A stretch of DNA of 64,000 bases from Nitrospira sp. KM1 (GCF_011405515.1 NZ_AP022671.1:1364001-1428000), one strand, 5' to 3'; shown: positions 1-8,950, counted from the first letter of the stretch. Program-made: numbers and translations. The notes: generated by a model from the sequence alone, not told the origin.

Positions 1-630
1 GTTCTGTTCCATCAGTTGGAGCAAGTGAGGGAATTCCATCGTAATCAACCCCGTCTTGCCCAACAGGACTTTCAGTCCCTTCACGAAGTCATTCAGATCG
101 GGCACGTGGGCCAGGACATTGTTCCCGATGATCAGGTCGCCCGCCCAGCCCTTCTCTCGCAAATCAATCGCGGTTTTCTCGCCAAAAAACGCCACCGTGG
201 TGTTAATGCCCTTCTGCTTCGCCACCTCCGCCACATTCGCGGCAGGCTCGACCCCCAGGACGGGAATTCCCCTGGCGACGAAGTTTTGGAGAAGGTATCC
301 GTCGTTACTCGCGATCTCGATGACCTTCGACTCTGAATTGAAACGGAAGCGCTCGGTGATCATATCGACGTACCGTTTCGCATGTGCGAGCCAAGAATCG
401 GAAAACGATGAAAAATACGCATAATCGGAAAAAATATCATGCGGGCTCGAAAACTGTTCGAGCTGGACCAGCAAACACTTTTCACACACAAAGGCGTGCA
501 GCGGATAGAACGGTTCCATACGATTGGCCTGATCGGCCTTGATGTAGGAATTCGCCAATGGAGACATGCCGAGGTCAAGGAATGTGTGTTGAAGCGGGGT
601 TCCGCATGACCGACACAGTGATCGTCCCAT
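1..630 (-). CDS. Zinc-binding class I SAM methyltransferase (sugar C-methyltransferase type), 3' end off the window
   Basis: The frame is open from the start codon to the window edge, giving the first 210 residues. The N-terminus has two Cys pairs (CRSCG near residue 6, CEKC near residue 53), the putative zinc-binding domain found in front of deoxysugar C-methyltransferases. Around residue 105 there is a SAM-binding motif I (VIEIASNDGYLL), followed by GVEPAANVA and IIGNNVLAHVPD. Such enzymes add a methyl group to C3 of NDP-keto-deoxysugars. The start was chosen as the second of two close ATGs because a GGAG lies 6 nt upstream of it; the first ATG is only 2 nt from GGAG. The downstream half is not visible, so the substrate is inferred from the family and from the sugar-nucleotide neighbours. 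Confidence 0.85.
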   Translation of the reverse strand, partial: MGRSLCRSCGTPLQHTFLDLGMSPLANSYIKADQANRMEPFYPLHAFVCEKCLLVQLEQFSSPHDIFSDYAYFSSFSDSWLAHAKRYVDMITERFRFNSESKVIEIASNDGYLLQNFVARGIPVLGVEPAANVAEVAKQKGINTTVAFFGEKTAIDLREKGWAGDLIIGNNVLAHVPDLNDFVKGLKVLLGKTGLITMEFPHLLQLMEQN

Positions 631-682
631 CTGCATCTCCTTTCATCCCGACGAATATCCAGCGTAGGTTAGGTCTTCCTCT

Positions 683-1735
683 TCAGGAACGATCCTTCCA
701 CATCAAATTGTCACTTAATTGGCCGACTTCTCGAAGTCGTCTCAGTGTCACTAAACGCATGAACTCTCCGGACCTGAATTCAGGGTCACGGAACTGCATG
801 GTCATCAACCCATCGCGGAGATCGACGACCGCTCCTTGCAAGTCTACCGACGGCAAGAATCCCTGCCCCAGCTTAGTGAATTTATCGAAATTCACGCGGT
901 AGGAACGTTTGTCCGGCTGTGCGTCCTTGTTGACCGATACCTCCACGTTCGGAACGAGTTTGGCCACGGCAGCAGCCAGATCCTTGACTTGATAGTTCCA
1001 CTCGTCACTCCCCACATTCACCGTCAAATATTTTCCCCCGTCACGGTGATCTCGCTGAATGGCCCAATCGATGGCTCTTGCCATGTCCTTGACATGAATG
1101 AGGGGACGCCACGGCGTGCCGTCACTCAGAATATTGATGCGTTGGGAGACCAATGCCCCCGCTACAAAATCGTTCAACACGAGGTCTAGCCGCAGCCGGT
1201 CGCTCATGCCGCAAGCGGTTGCGAACCTGAGACAGGTCACGGTGAAAGAATCAGACGCTAGGGAGGCAAGATCACGCTCCGTGAACACTTTTGATTTTGC
1301 ATACGCCGTAAGCGGGTTCAGGGCATCTTCTTCGCGCCGCGGACCTCCCTCGGCAAAACCGTATACACTGCAACTGGAAGCGAAAACGAATGCCTTTACG
1401 CCGACGCGTTTCGCTTTAGCAGCCAGATCCAGACTGGCACGGTAGTTGATGTCCAGCGTCACTTCTTCAAATAGCGCTCCCATTGGATCATTCGAAATCG
1501 CACAAAGGTGGACCACGGCATCGGCCCCGCGCAGAACCTCTTCTGGTACCTGCCGGATATCACCGAAATGTTGGATGTCGGCTCTGCTCTCAGGAAATCG
1601 CTGGGCACCGGTCAAACAATGCGCAAAGAACCCGCTGTCATAACCCACCAACTCGATTCCCCGATGCGACTCTCTGAGGCGGCGCAGCACCAAGGGACCT
1701 ACGTAGCCCATGTTTCCAGTCACGACGATTTTCAT
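683..1735 (-). CDS. NAD-dependent sugar epimerase/dehydratase (extended SDR)
   Basis: 350 aa. The Rossmann motif GNMGYVG is at residues 7-13, and the catalytic pair Tyr145-x3-Lys149 (YAKSK) follows a Ser-rich strand (FASSCSVYG, about 118-126). This is the layout of extended short-chain dehydrogenases acting on NDP-sugars. The start is supported by GAGGAGG 4 nt upstream. It lies 9 nt after the FAD oxidoreductase gene and upstream of the C-methyltransferase, so it is probably co-transcribed with them. Epimerase, reductase and dehydratase roles cannot be told apart from sequence alone. Confidence 0.85.
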   Translation of the reverse strand: MKIVVTGNMGYVGPLVLRRLRESHRGIELVGYDSGFFAHCLTGAQRFPESRADIQHFGDIRQVPEEVLRGADAVVHLCAISNDPMGALFEEVTLDINYRASLDLAAKAKRVGVKAFVFASSCSVYGFAEGGPRREEDALNPLTAYAKSKVFTERDLASLASDSFTVTCLRFATACGMSDRLRLDLVLNDFVAGALVSQRINILSDGTPWRPLIHVKDMARAIDWAIQRDHRDGGKYLTVNVGSDEWNYQVKDLAAAVAKLVPNVEVSVNKDAQPDKRSYRVNFDKFTKLGQGFLPSVDLQGAVVDLRDGLMTMQFRDPEFRSGEFMRLVTLRRLREVGQLSDNLMWKDRS

Positions 1736-1744
1736 GTTTCCTCC

Positions 1745-2941
1745 TCAATTCAAGACGGAACGGATGCGCTCGCACACATGCTCTGAAAACGGCAAGCTGC
1801 ATGTAAACGCGGGAGAGACGGCATTCAACACGTGCATCGACCGCTTATCGCCCTCAAGCACAAAATCCATCTCGAGTTTGCGCTTCTTGATATCGATGAG
1901 CTGAGCCCGTATTCCCGGTCTTCCCCAATTTTGATATTGATCCGGCTTTACCCCTTCGGCCAGTTGACACGCCAATGCAATCATTTTTTGCTTCGAGTAC
2001 TTTGCCAATTCCTCCAGTGCAAGCGCTGTAAACCCGAAATTGGAGCTGGCCAGCAATCCAAGGCCTCGCGTGGCGACTTCAACGAATTCTCCCAGACGAA
2101 AATTTGCCAGCCCTCCATACTGTTCCCTCCAAAACCCGGGAATGGCGGTGGGCCCGATCTTCGCTTTCCCGCTTGCAGCCACTGTGAAATGTACACCCAG
2201 GAACGGGTTCTTCAAATTCGGAACAGGATAAATATTGGTGCGGATGGACCCGGGAGGCTCACTGGAATAGAGATACAGTCCCTTGAAGGGTAAAATGCGA
2301 TACTGCTCAGAGAATCCAAAATCGCGCGCGATGTGGTCCGCATACAAGCCTGCGGCATTGACAACGTATCCTGCCTCGCGAACGCCGTGACTCGTCATCA
2401 CGCCTGACTTCGTGGCACGCAGATAACGTACCCCGCACTGGAGTTGCACGCCTTCTTCAATCGCGTCTTTTTTCATCGCCTGCATGACGAGCGCAGGATC
2501 CACGGTCGAGGTTGCCGGAGAAAACAACGCTCGTCGGCATGTTTTCACACGCGGCTCAATGGCCTTCGCGTCTTTTTCCGAAATGTCGTCGAGCGGGATA
2601 CCGTTTGCGCGACCTCGCCTCAGCAATTCATCCAGCCCTGCGTGCTCCGTCTCATCCTTTGCCACGACAAGTTTTCCGCACTTGTTCAATGGAATGTGCT
2701 TCTCTTCGCAATATTCGGTCAGCTGGCGATTCCCCCTCCATGTAAACTTGGCCTTCAAACTGTCCGGAGTGTAGTAAAACCCGGCGTGCAGCACACCGCT
2801 GTTGCGGCCGCTTGCGTGTAAACCGCAGTCGATTTCTTTTTCCAGGAGATGAACGGAGGAGTCGGGGAAGAACCGTCTAAGCTTCCGCGCAATATTCAAC
2901 CCGATCACACCGCCGCCGATGACAAGAAAGTCCGGTCGCAC
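1745..2941 (-). CDS. FAD-dependent oxidoreductase, L-2-hydroxyglutarate oxidase (LhgO)-like
   Basis: The FAD motif GGGVIG is at residues 9-14 and is followed by an ExE-type segment (LLEKE) and by HASGRNSGVLHAGFYY, typical of the DAO/LhgO family that oxidises 2-hydroxy acids to 2-oxo acids. The open frame extends upstream to 3100, but that part lies inside rfbF. I chose the GTG at 2941, 5 nt after the rfbF stop, because it gives a 398-aa protein beginning just before the FAD strand, the usual LhgO length. Close coupling to rfbF suggests translational coupling. Its place inside a sugar-nucleotide cluster is unusual; it may oxidise a hydroxyl on a sugar or sugar acid, which is inference. Confidence 0.8.
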   Translation of the reverse strand: MRPDFLVIGGGVIGLNIARKLRRFFPDSSVHLLEKEIDCGLHASGRNSGVLHAGFYYTPDSLKAKFTWRGNRQLTEYCEEKHIPLNKCGKLVVAKDETEHAGLDELLRRGRANGIPLDDISEKDAKAIEPRVKTCRRALFSPATSTVDPALVMQAMKKDAIEEGVQLQCGVRYLRATKSGVMTSHGVREAGYVVNAAGLYADHIARDFGFSEQYRILPFKGLYLYSSEPPGSIRTNIYPVPNLKNPFLGVHFTVAASGKAKIGPTAIPGFWREQYGGLANFRLGEFVEVATRGLGLLASSNFGFTALALEELAKYSKQKMIALACQLAEGVKPDQYQNWGRPGIRAQLIDIKKRKLEMDFVLEGDKRSMHVLNAVSPAFTCSLPFSEHVCERIRSVLN

Positions 2942-2946
2942 GGCAC

Positions 2947-3732
2947 TTACCAGATTTTCCAGGGGGCGCTCGAGGATTGCCACATCTCTTCGAGGTAATT
3001 TTTTTCCCGCAGCGTGTCCATGCACGACCAGAACCGGTCGTGGCGATATCCCATCAGTTGTCCTTCTTTTGTCAGCCGCTCGAGCGGTTCCCGTTCCCAA
3101 CTCGTCTGATCCCCATCAACATAGTCGATGACTCGCCGGTTCAGAATGTAAAATCCTCCGTTGATCCAGCCCTCTCCGGTATTCGGCTTCTCTTTGAACT
3201 CCATTATTTGATCCTGGATACGATCGTCATCGAATATCATTCGTCCAAACCTGGCCGGTGTGCGGACCGATGTGACCGTGGCTAACTTTCCATGAGATTG
3301 ATGAAATTTGATCGACGCCGATATATCGACATCGGCCACGCCGTCGCCATAGGTAAACAAAAAGAATTCTTCCTTCTCCAGCCACTTCGAGAGCCGCTTG
3401 AGGCGCCCACCCGTCTGGGTATGCAACCCTGTGTCAACCAAGTGAACTTTCCAGTCTTCATGCTGCTTACCGTCATGAATCGTGGTCTTCCCACTATCCA
3501 GATCGACTGAGATGTCCTTGTTGAAGGCATAGAAGTTTAAAAAATACTCTTTGATCATTTCACCCTTGTATCCAAGCGCGACGATAAACTCTTTGACTCC
3601 GTGGGCGGCATAGATTTTCATGATGTGCCAAAGAATCGGCTTCCCGCCTATTTCGATCATGGGCTTGGGACGCAAATGCGTCTCTTCAGACAACCGTGTG
3701 CCCAGCCCGCCGGCCAAAATGACAGCTTTCAT
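2947..3732 (-). CDS. rfbF: Glucose-1-phosphate cytidylyltransferase
   Basis: 261 aa, full length for the family. It begins with the nucleotidyltransferase signature (LAGGLGTRLSEET, residues 6-18, then RPKPMIEIGGKPILWHI), and a GDGVADVD metal-binding stretch follows near residue 130. It joins CTP and glucose-1-phosphate to CDP-glucose, the entry to CDP-3,6-dideoxyhexoses and branched sugars of O-antigens. A GGGAGA ribosome site precedes the ATG. The usual partner, CDP-glucose 4,6-dehydratase (rfbG), is not in the window; it could lie beyond the left edge. Confidence 0.93.
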   Translation of the reverse strand: MKAVILAGGLGTRLSEETHLRPKPMIEIGGKPILWHIMKIYAAHGVKEFIVALGYKGEMIKEYFLNFYAFNKDISVDLDSGKTTIHDGKQHEDWKVHLVDTGLHTQTGGRLKRLSKWLEKEEFFLFTYGDGVADVDISASIKFHQSHGKLATVTSVRTPARFGRMIFDDDRIQDQIMEFKEKPNTGEGWINGGFYILNRRVIDYVDGDQTSWEREPLERLTKEGQLMGYRHDRFWSCMDTLREKNYLEEMWQSSSAPWKIW

Positions 3733-3801
3733 GATGATCTCCCTTTCGACAGTTCATGAGAAGCCAGGCCCCATCGTCGTCGCATACAGAGTTCTCCTTC
3801 G

Positions 3802-4683
3802 CTAGCCCGCAGCGATAAAATGCTCGGTGTCGTTGAGGTCTATCGAAGCCGACAACTTGTACGCATCCGGCGCCCCGTACAGCGGATGATCGAAAATATG
3901 GAGGCTGTACATCATCGCGATCCACCACCATCGAAAGCGAGGTGGCACAAAGTATTCCAATCCTCGAATGGGAGAAAGTTTTCTCACGCTATTCCTGTTA
4001 TTGAATTCAGTAATGGTCAGTAATTCGGCGCCATAATCACTGACGTCTTTTCCTATGGCACTACGGAATGCACATGGGACGCGAGGGATGAGCACGTCGT
4101 GGCCGCTCTCAAAGAGGGTCAGGGCATCCTTTGTGGCACTGTACATACCCGTATCAAATCCGACGAATGCAACTGGCGCCGGCTTCTGCGCAATAAACGC
4201 CGGCATGGTTTTGTCTAATAAGCCGATCCGAAGCTCGGAACGGCGGAGGCGTCTTTTCAATTCTTCGACGTCGCACGGGTAATAGCCCTCCGACCATTTA
4301 TACGGCATATCGCGGTAATCGAGTGGTTTTGGAATTCCGACTCCCGTGTCAAAGCCATACACATCGATCTTGATGCCAACCAGTTGTTCACACAGTTGCG
4401 CGGAAGACTCCATTGCCAACAACCCGGCCCCACCTGCCACTCCGACCTCGATGACGGAAACTCGCTCAAAACCCAGCACTTTCCCCAATGCGGCACCCTG
4501 CATAATCCCCCAGACGTAATGCGGCCTCTTGGACGCGACCGGATCGGCCATTAATCTTTCCATGGTGGCCCATAACCATCGATAACTGTTATCGAACGGA
4601 ACAGGCTCAGGCTCCGGGATTTGACCATGCGAACCATTCCCCAGCCCCGGAAGGATCGATCTAATGATTCCTCTGATTCCCAT
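3802..4683 (-). CDS. Putative class I methyltransferase-like protein (TylF-like fold), function unknown
   Basis: 293 aa. A glycine-rich strand IEVGVAGGAG at about residues 78-87 looks like SAM motif I. VYGFDTG near 112 and GFDTGMYSATKDAL near 178 resemble the macrocin O-methyltransferase (TylF) pattern in which an acidic residue and a Tyr-Ser-Thr-K stretch follow the central strand. The TylF metal-binding Asp-Asp after that segment is not evident; the aligned place reads LIPRVPCAF. A good AGGAGAAGGA ribosome site precedes the ATG. It sits between rfbF and the Wzt/Wzm exporter, so a role in polysaccharide modification is likely, but activity is uncertain. Confidence 0.6.
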   Translation of the reverse strand: MGIRGIIRSILPGLGNGSHGQIPEPEPVPFDNSYRWLWATMERLMADPVASKRPHYVWGIMQGAALGKVLGFERVSVIEVGVAGGAGLLAMESSAQLCEQLVGIKIDVYGFDTGVGIPKPLDYRDMPYKWSEGYYPCDVEELKRRLRRSELRIGLLDKTMPAFIAQKPAPVAFVGFDTGMYSATKDALTLFESGHDVLIPRVPCAFRSAIGKDVSDYGAELLTITEFNNRNSVRKLSPIRGLEYFVPPRFRWWWIAMMYSLHIFDHPLYGAPDAYKLSASIDLNDTEHFIAAG

Positions 4684-4731
4684 TCCTTCTCCTTTATCAA
4701 CCTTGGTGAGGCAGACTCTCTCAGTATTCTG

Positions 4732-6015
4732 TCATCGCGAACTGAATCGAGTCCCCCACTGCAATTGAGGCCTGATGACACCAAGCATCTCACCCGGGTG
4801 ATCTCCTCGCATGGAATTGCCGTCCATTCGATCGATGATTTGAAAGGCAACCGCTTCACGTTCATAGAATTGGACATGACTGGGGGTGACGGAAAAGCAG
4901 GCCGGACTGACAAAAAAGCTTCCTTCGGTAAGAAAATTCCCGGGGATTCTGACGGTGCTCACATATTGCCCGGCCGGTCGTGATTGATGCCTCCATGCCG
5001 GGTCGAGGTCGAATGTCTCGAACAAGTCCAGCCCCTCTCCATTCGTCAAGACGACTGCAGGGGTGAGCACCCAGCCTGGCCGCAACACCTCGAATTCCAT
5101 TTCGAGGAGAATTTCTTGGGAAATATCGATCGCACTCGTGGTCTCTCCCAGCGCATTCTTTACTCTGACGGCCAGCAGACGTGCCGTTTCATCTCCCGGT
5201 GCTTTGGCAGGATCATTCCATTCTCGAAGGCAGCCGGACCCGGACCCGCCATGCAAATACTTGCTTACAACGTCCTGGGCGGATCCATCAGCCGCCAGTT
5301 CACCTTTATCCAATAGGAGCACACGTCGGCAAAGCCTCGATACCGCTTGCATGTTGTGAGAGACAAAAATGACTGTTCGTCCCTGATCACCGATCTGATG
5401 CATCTTATCGAGGCATTTTTGCTGGAACTGCAGATCTCCGACGGCCAGCACCTCATCGACGATCAACACTTCAGGCTCCAGGTGGGCTCCGACAGCGAAG
5501 GCCAGCCGGACGTACATCCCGCTGGAATACCGTTTGACCGGTGTATCGACGAAGCGGGAGATTCCGGCGAACTCGACAATCTCATCGAATTTCTTGTCAA
5601 TATCCGACTTGTTCATGCCCAGAATGATGCCGCTCAGATAGATATTGTCTCGTCCGGATAATTCCGGGTGGAATCCAGTTCCGACTTCCAGCAGCGTTCC
5701 TACACGGCCATAGATTTCGGCACGACCACTTGTCGGTTCCGTGATCCGGGACAGGATCTTGAGCAATGTACTTTTTCCAGCCCCGTTTCTCCCGATTACG
5801 CCCACCACCTCACCGCGCCTGATTTCAAACGAAGCGCTCTTTAGAGGCCAGATCTCTTCACGATGCGTAGCAGACGTCGTCGATCGCCGTATCGATCTCA
5901 ACAGTCGCGACAATGCGCTGGTGACACCTTCGGACAAAGTCTCGGACGCAGCGTCTCCGACGTTGATCACGTATTTTTTTGCGAGCCGCTCAGCCTTGAT
6001 CGCGATGTCGTTCAT
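4732..6015 (-). CDS. wzt: Polysaccharide ABC exporter ATPase with C-terminal substrate-binding domain
   Basis: 427 aa. Walker A GRNGAGKST is at residues 75-83, the ABC signature is a shortened YSSGM (163-167) as in Wzt/TagH-type exporters, Walker B LIVDEVLAVGD is at 184-194, and the switch His is H220. Residues after about 260 form an extra domain of the Wzt C-terminal type, which in characterised O-antigen systems recognises the terminal modification on the finished chain. It works with the permease encoded just upstream (6103-6945) to move undecaprenyl-linked glycan across the inner membrane. Confidence 0.92.
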   Translation of the reverse strand: MNDIAIKAERLAKKYVINVGDAASETLSEGVTSALSRLLRSIRRSTTSATHREEIWPLKSASFEIRRGEVVGVIGRNGAGKSTLLKILSRITEPTSGRAEIYGRVGTLLEVGTGFHPELSGRDNIYLSGIILGMNKSDIDKKFDEIVEFAGISRFVDTPVKRYSSGMYVRLAFAVGAHLEPEVLIVDEVLAVGDLQFQQKCLDKMHQIGDQGRTVIFVSHNMQAVSRLCRRVLLLDKGELAADGSAQDVVSKYLHGGSGSGCLREWNDPAKAPGDETARLLAVRVKNALGETTSAIDISQEILLEMEFEVLRPGWVLTPAVVLTNGEGLDLFETFDLDPAWRHQSRPAGQYVSTVRIPGNFLTEGSFFVSPACFSVTPSHVQFYEREAVAFQIIDRMDGNSMRGDHPGEMLGVIRPQLQWGTRFSSR

Positions 6016-6102
6016 GTGCCCGGCCGCTCTCCAATTTTTGATAGGGGAAACCCGTACAATAACCTTAGAAACGTTCGCTGAATCAGAAGGAAAAGGCGGA
6101 GA

Positions 6103-6945
6103 TCAAATCACGTCTGCGAAGGTACGCTCGACTTTATTGAAATAGGCGATGCCCCCGATCAACAGCACGATCACGAGGCAACCACTCTGAGCTGCCAGCA
6201 AAGGATCGGGTGGTTCAGTGCCGAGTAAAACCCATCGATAGCTTTGAATCAGCCCGACCATCGGATTGATGTTATAGAGCCATTGCCAGTCTTTGGGAAC
6301 CATGCTGAGCGGATAGACGATCGGTGAAGCAAACATCCACACTTGGGTCAAAAGAGGGATGACGGCGCCGACGTCCCTGTACTTTACATAGAACGCCGCG
6401 AGCCACAAGCTGATCGACAGGGCAGTCATCACACTCATGCCAATCAACAACGGTAGAAGCAGAACCTGCAAGCCGGGAACGATCCCATACCATCCCATCA
6501 TCACGAAAAGCAGAACAAAGGAGATGCCAAAGTCCACTAGTCCACCCAAAACAGCAGACATGGGAACAATGAGCCTGGGGAAGTACACCTTGGTCACCAG
6601 ATTGGTTTCAGCGACAACGCTCGATCCGCCTCGATCCAGGCTCTTCGCGAAGTATGTCCATGCCACCAAGGCCACATACGTAAATACGGGATAAGGAACT
6701 CCCTCCGAAGGAATATTGGCCAAGCGGCTGAATACGAGCGTCAAGACGATCATCATCAGCAGAGGCTGCAAGACCGCCCATGCCAAGCCGACCATTGTTT
6801 GTGCATAGCGCGCCTTGAGATCACGCCATGCCAAAAAAAACAAAAGTTCTCTGTAATCCCAAATTGCCTTCAGCTTGAGGGAAATAAACCCGCGGCTTGG
6901 CTCGATGACGATGCTGCTCTGATTTATTGCAGTCATATGTTTCAT
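6103..6945 (-). CDS. wzm: Polysaccharide ABC exporter permease (ABC-2 type)
   Basis: 280 aa with about six hydrophobic segments and the ABC-2 signature (LLFFLAWRDLKARYAQTMVGLAWAV-like start of the first membrane region, shown here only as its family pattern). It is the membrane partner of Wzt encoded next in the same direction. A second in-frame ATG three codons in (6936) is an equally possible start. Family members are about 260-280 aa, so it is complete. Confidence 0.9.
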   Translation of the reverse strand: MKHMTAINQSSIVIEPSRGFISLKLKAIWDYRELLFFLAWRDLKARYAQTMVGLAWAVLQPLLMMIVLTLVFSRLANIPSEGVPYPVFTYVALVAWTYFAKSLDRGGSSVVAETNLVTKVYFPRLIVPMSAVLGGLVDFGISFVLLFVMMGWYGIVPGLQVLLLPLLIGMSVMTALSISLWLAAFYVKYRDVGAVIPLLTQVWMFASPIVYPLSMVPKDWQWLYNINPMVGLIQSYRWVLLGTEPPDPLLAAQSGCLVIVLLIGGIAYFNKVERTFADVI

Positions 6946-7019
6946 TGCGCAGAGATGTCTATTACCGTCGTCATGCGCTCGAATGGAGACAGACTCGGAT
7001 TGCGCATCCGAGCCGATAA

Positions 7020-7880
7020 TCAGTGCAGCGCATGTTCAACCGTCGAGAGGCAGTTCTGGAGAGGAGCGAACTTAAAATCCTGCAGTAGTTGGCGCAACCG
7101 ATCCTCTGTCCGCTTGAGGTTTAAATAATGACGGATTTGTGAAAGCCATGGACCATTCATGCGAGGTTGGTCAGGATCGATTTCCCATGGATGAAGGTAC
7201 ATGACGAGTTGCGATCCCCGCTTCTCGAGATCCTTCAAGATGACCTTAGAAGCCGCATAGGGCAACAGACGGAAATATCCGCCACCTGCTACAGGCAATT
7301 GAAATCCACAAAGATTCATCGTGGACGGAGGGAATTCCCAGATGGGACCGGCAGGTGTCTCTATGCGCAGATGCGTTGAAGCTGTTCGTTCGACTCTCCT
7401 ATGCTGAAATCGGTCGTACATGCTCGAATCGTAGACGTACCCTTCTTCAACAAGAATTGCCAACGCCCAGGCAGTTGCATTGGAGATGCTGAAGCTTGGA
7501 GCGCGATATCCGGAGACAGAGTTTCCGATGATATCCTCGAGAATCATTTTGGCTTTTCGAACGTCCTCGCGAAAATGTCCGGGGGATTGACTTGTGACGA
7601 GCTCGTGCCCGAATCCGTGTGAAGCGATTTCATGCCCGGCAGTCACGAGATCGCGCACAAGCCGAGGATGCCGCTCCGCCACCCATCCGAGGACAAAAAA
7701 TGTCGCCTTCGTCTCATATTGCTCGAGCAGATCAATGAGCCTTCTCGTATTCAATTCGACTCGACTTTCGAGCTGATCCCACTGCCGGCGCCTCGTTTCA
7801 GACCAAAACGCCGACACTTGAAAATGCTCTTCGACGTCAAACGAGAGGCTGTGAAGATTCTGGTTGGATTGGACCGTCAT
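7020..7880 (-). CDS. XrtA-type polysaccharide deacetylase (NodB fold, DUF3473)
   Basis: 286 aa. NodB motif 1 is SFDVEEH with D15/E17, motif 2 is H88-x3-H92 (ASHGFGHE), and motif 3 is YRAPSFS at 125-131. The C-terminal YLHPWEID (228-235) and RHYLNLKRTE are hallmarks of the DUF3473 branch of deacetylases linked to PEP-CTERM/XrtA exopolysaccharide loci. It probably removes N-acetyl groups from the exported glycan. The ATG at 7880 overlaps the stop of the sugar transferase gene (ATGA) with GGAG 5 nt before it, so I preferred it to the upstream ATG at 7934. No signal peptide is seen. Confidence 0.88.
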   Translation of the reverse strand: MTVQSNQNLHSLSFDVEEHFQVSAFWSETRRRQWDQLESRVELNTRRLIDLLEQYETKATFFVLGWVAERHPRLVRDLVTAGHEIASHGFGHELVTSQSPGHFREDVRKAKMILEDIIGNSVSGYRAPSFSISNATAWALAILVEEGYVYDSSMYDRFQHRRVERTASTHLRIETPAGPIWEFPPSTMNLCGFQLPVAGGGYFRLLPYAASKVILKDLEKRGSQLVMYLHPWEIDPDQPRMNGPWLSQIRHYLNLKRTEDRLRQLLQDFKFAPLQNCLSTVEHALH

Positions 7881-8950
7881 CGTGCTCCATGGCCGCAAAG
7901 AATGACTCGAATCGTATCGAGCAAAATACGACAATCCAAAGCAAGGGAGAGGTTTTTTACATAATACAGGTCATACTGGAGCTTGACATGAGCATCCTCG
8001 GCAGACGCGCCGTATCGAAATTGTGTTTGCGCCCAGCCCGTAATACCAGGCCTCACCGCATGCCGGATATCGTAATAAGGAATGACAGACCTCAGCTCCT
8101 GCACGAAAACAGGGCGTTCCGGGCGGGGACCGACCAGGCTCATCTCACCCTTTATGACATTCAAAAGCTGAGGAATCTCGTCCAGCCTCCATTTTCTCAA
8201 ATACCACCCGATGCGGGAGATTCTCGGATCTCGCTCTGATGTCCACCTTGCTCCCCCCTTTTCGGCGTCAATGAACATCGAGCGAAACTTCCAAATCATA
8301 TAGGGTTGCGCCCGCAACCCCACTCGGACCTGCCTGTAGAAAATCGGCCCCGTCGAATCCAACTTGATGAGCATGCCTAGTATCGCCATGACGGGCAGCA
8401 TGATGAAAAGTCCGATCAAAGACACCAGGAGATCCATCGACCGCTTTACCGTCTTTATGATCAATCCTCTTCGAAACCCGGTTGAAAATATAATCGCGCT
8501 AGGCTTCAATTCGTCGATCGGTAGCCGCCCGGACTCTTCTTCATAGAGGTGGTGGCCATCCCAGATATCAACTCCCATGCCCTTGAGCTCAAGGAGCATT
8601 TGGACAGGAAGGACTGCACGACGATCTTCTAAACAAACCGCAATCGTATCAACATGATGCCGCTCGACGATATCGAGGAGTTGATCCATTGTGCCGATAA
8701 TTTTCATCCCGACAAAGTCATCGCCGACCTGCATGCCGTCTCTGGCTAACACGCCCACGACGTCCGTGAAGACCTTGCTGCGCGAAAGCAGCACTTGACA
8801 AAGTCCTTTTGCGAGGGAGCCGACACCGAGGATGAGAATACGCCTACGGGCTCCAGGAAGACGGAAAATTGCTCTAGGGACATGGTCCATAGAGAAGCTG
8901 CCAACCTTTTCAGTAGCGGCTCTATCGGAGCTGTTTACGCTGAGGTTCAT
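7877..8950 (-). CDS. Initiating sugar transferase (polyprenyl glycosylphosphotransferase), shortened N-terminus
   Basis: 357 aa. A Rossmann-like half (GVGSLAKG, 42-49) precedes one membrane segment (172-195) and the bacterial sugar transferase domain with KFRSM (221-225), DPR (241-243), LDEIPQLLNV (256-265) and VGPRPERP (273-280). It transfers a sugar-1-phosphate to undecaprenyl phosphate, the first step of glycan assembly. Full-length relatives of the EpsB/WcaJ type have about 460 aa with four N-terminal membrane helices; these are missing here. The start overlaps the kinase gene by 29 nt; an in-frame ATG at 8890 is possible. Confidence 0.9.
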   Translation of the reverse strand: MNLSVNSSDRAATEKVGSFSMDHVPRAIFRLPGARRRILILGVGSLAKGLCQVLLSRSKVFTDVVGVLARDGMQVGDDFVGMKIIGTMDQLLDIVERHHVDTIAVCLEDRRAVLPVQMLLELKGMGVDIWDGHHLYEEESGRLPIDELKPSAIIFSTGFRRGLIIKTVKRSMDLLVSLIGLFIMLPVMAILGMLIKLDSTGPIFYRQVRVGLRAQPYMIWKFRSMFIDAEKGGARWTSERDPRISRIGWYLRKWRLDEIPQLLNVIKGEMSLVGPRPERPVFVQELRSVIPYYDIRHAVRPGITGWAQTQFRYGASAEDAHVKLQYDLYYVKNLSLALDCRILLDTIRVILCGHGAR

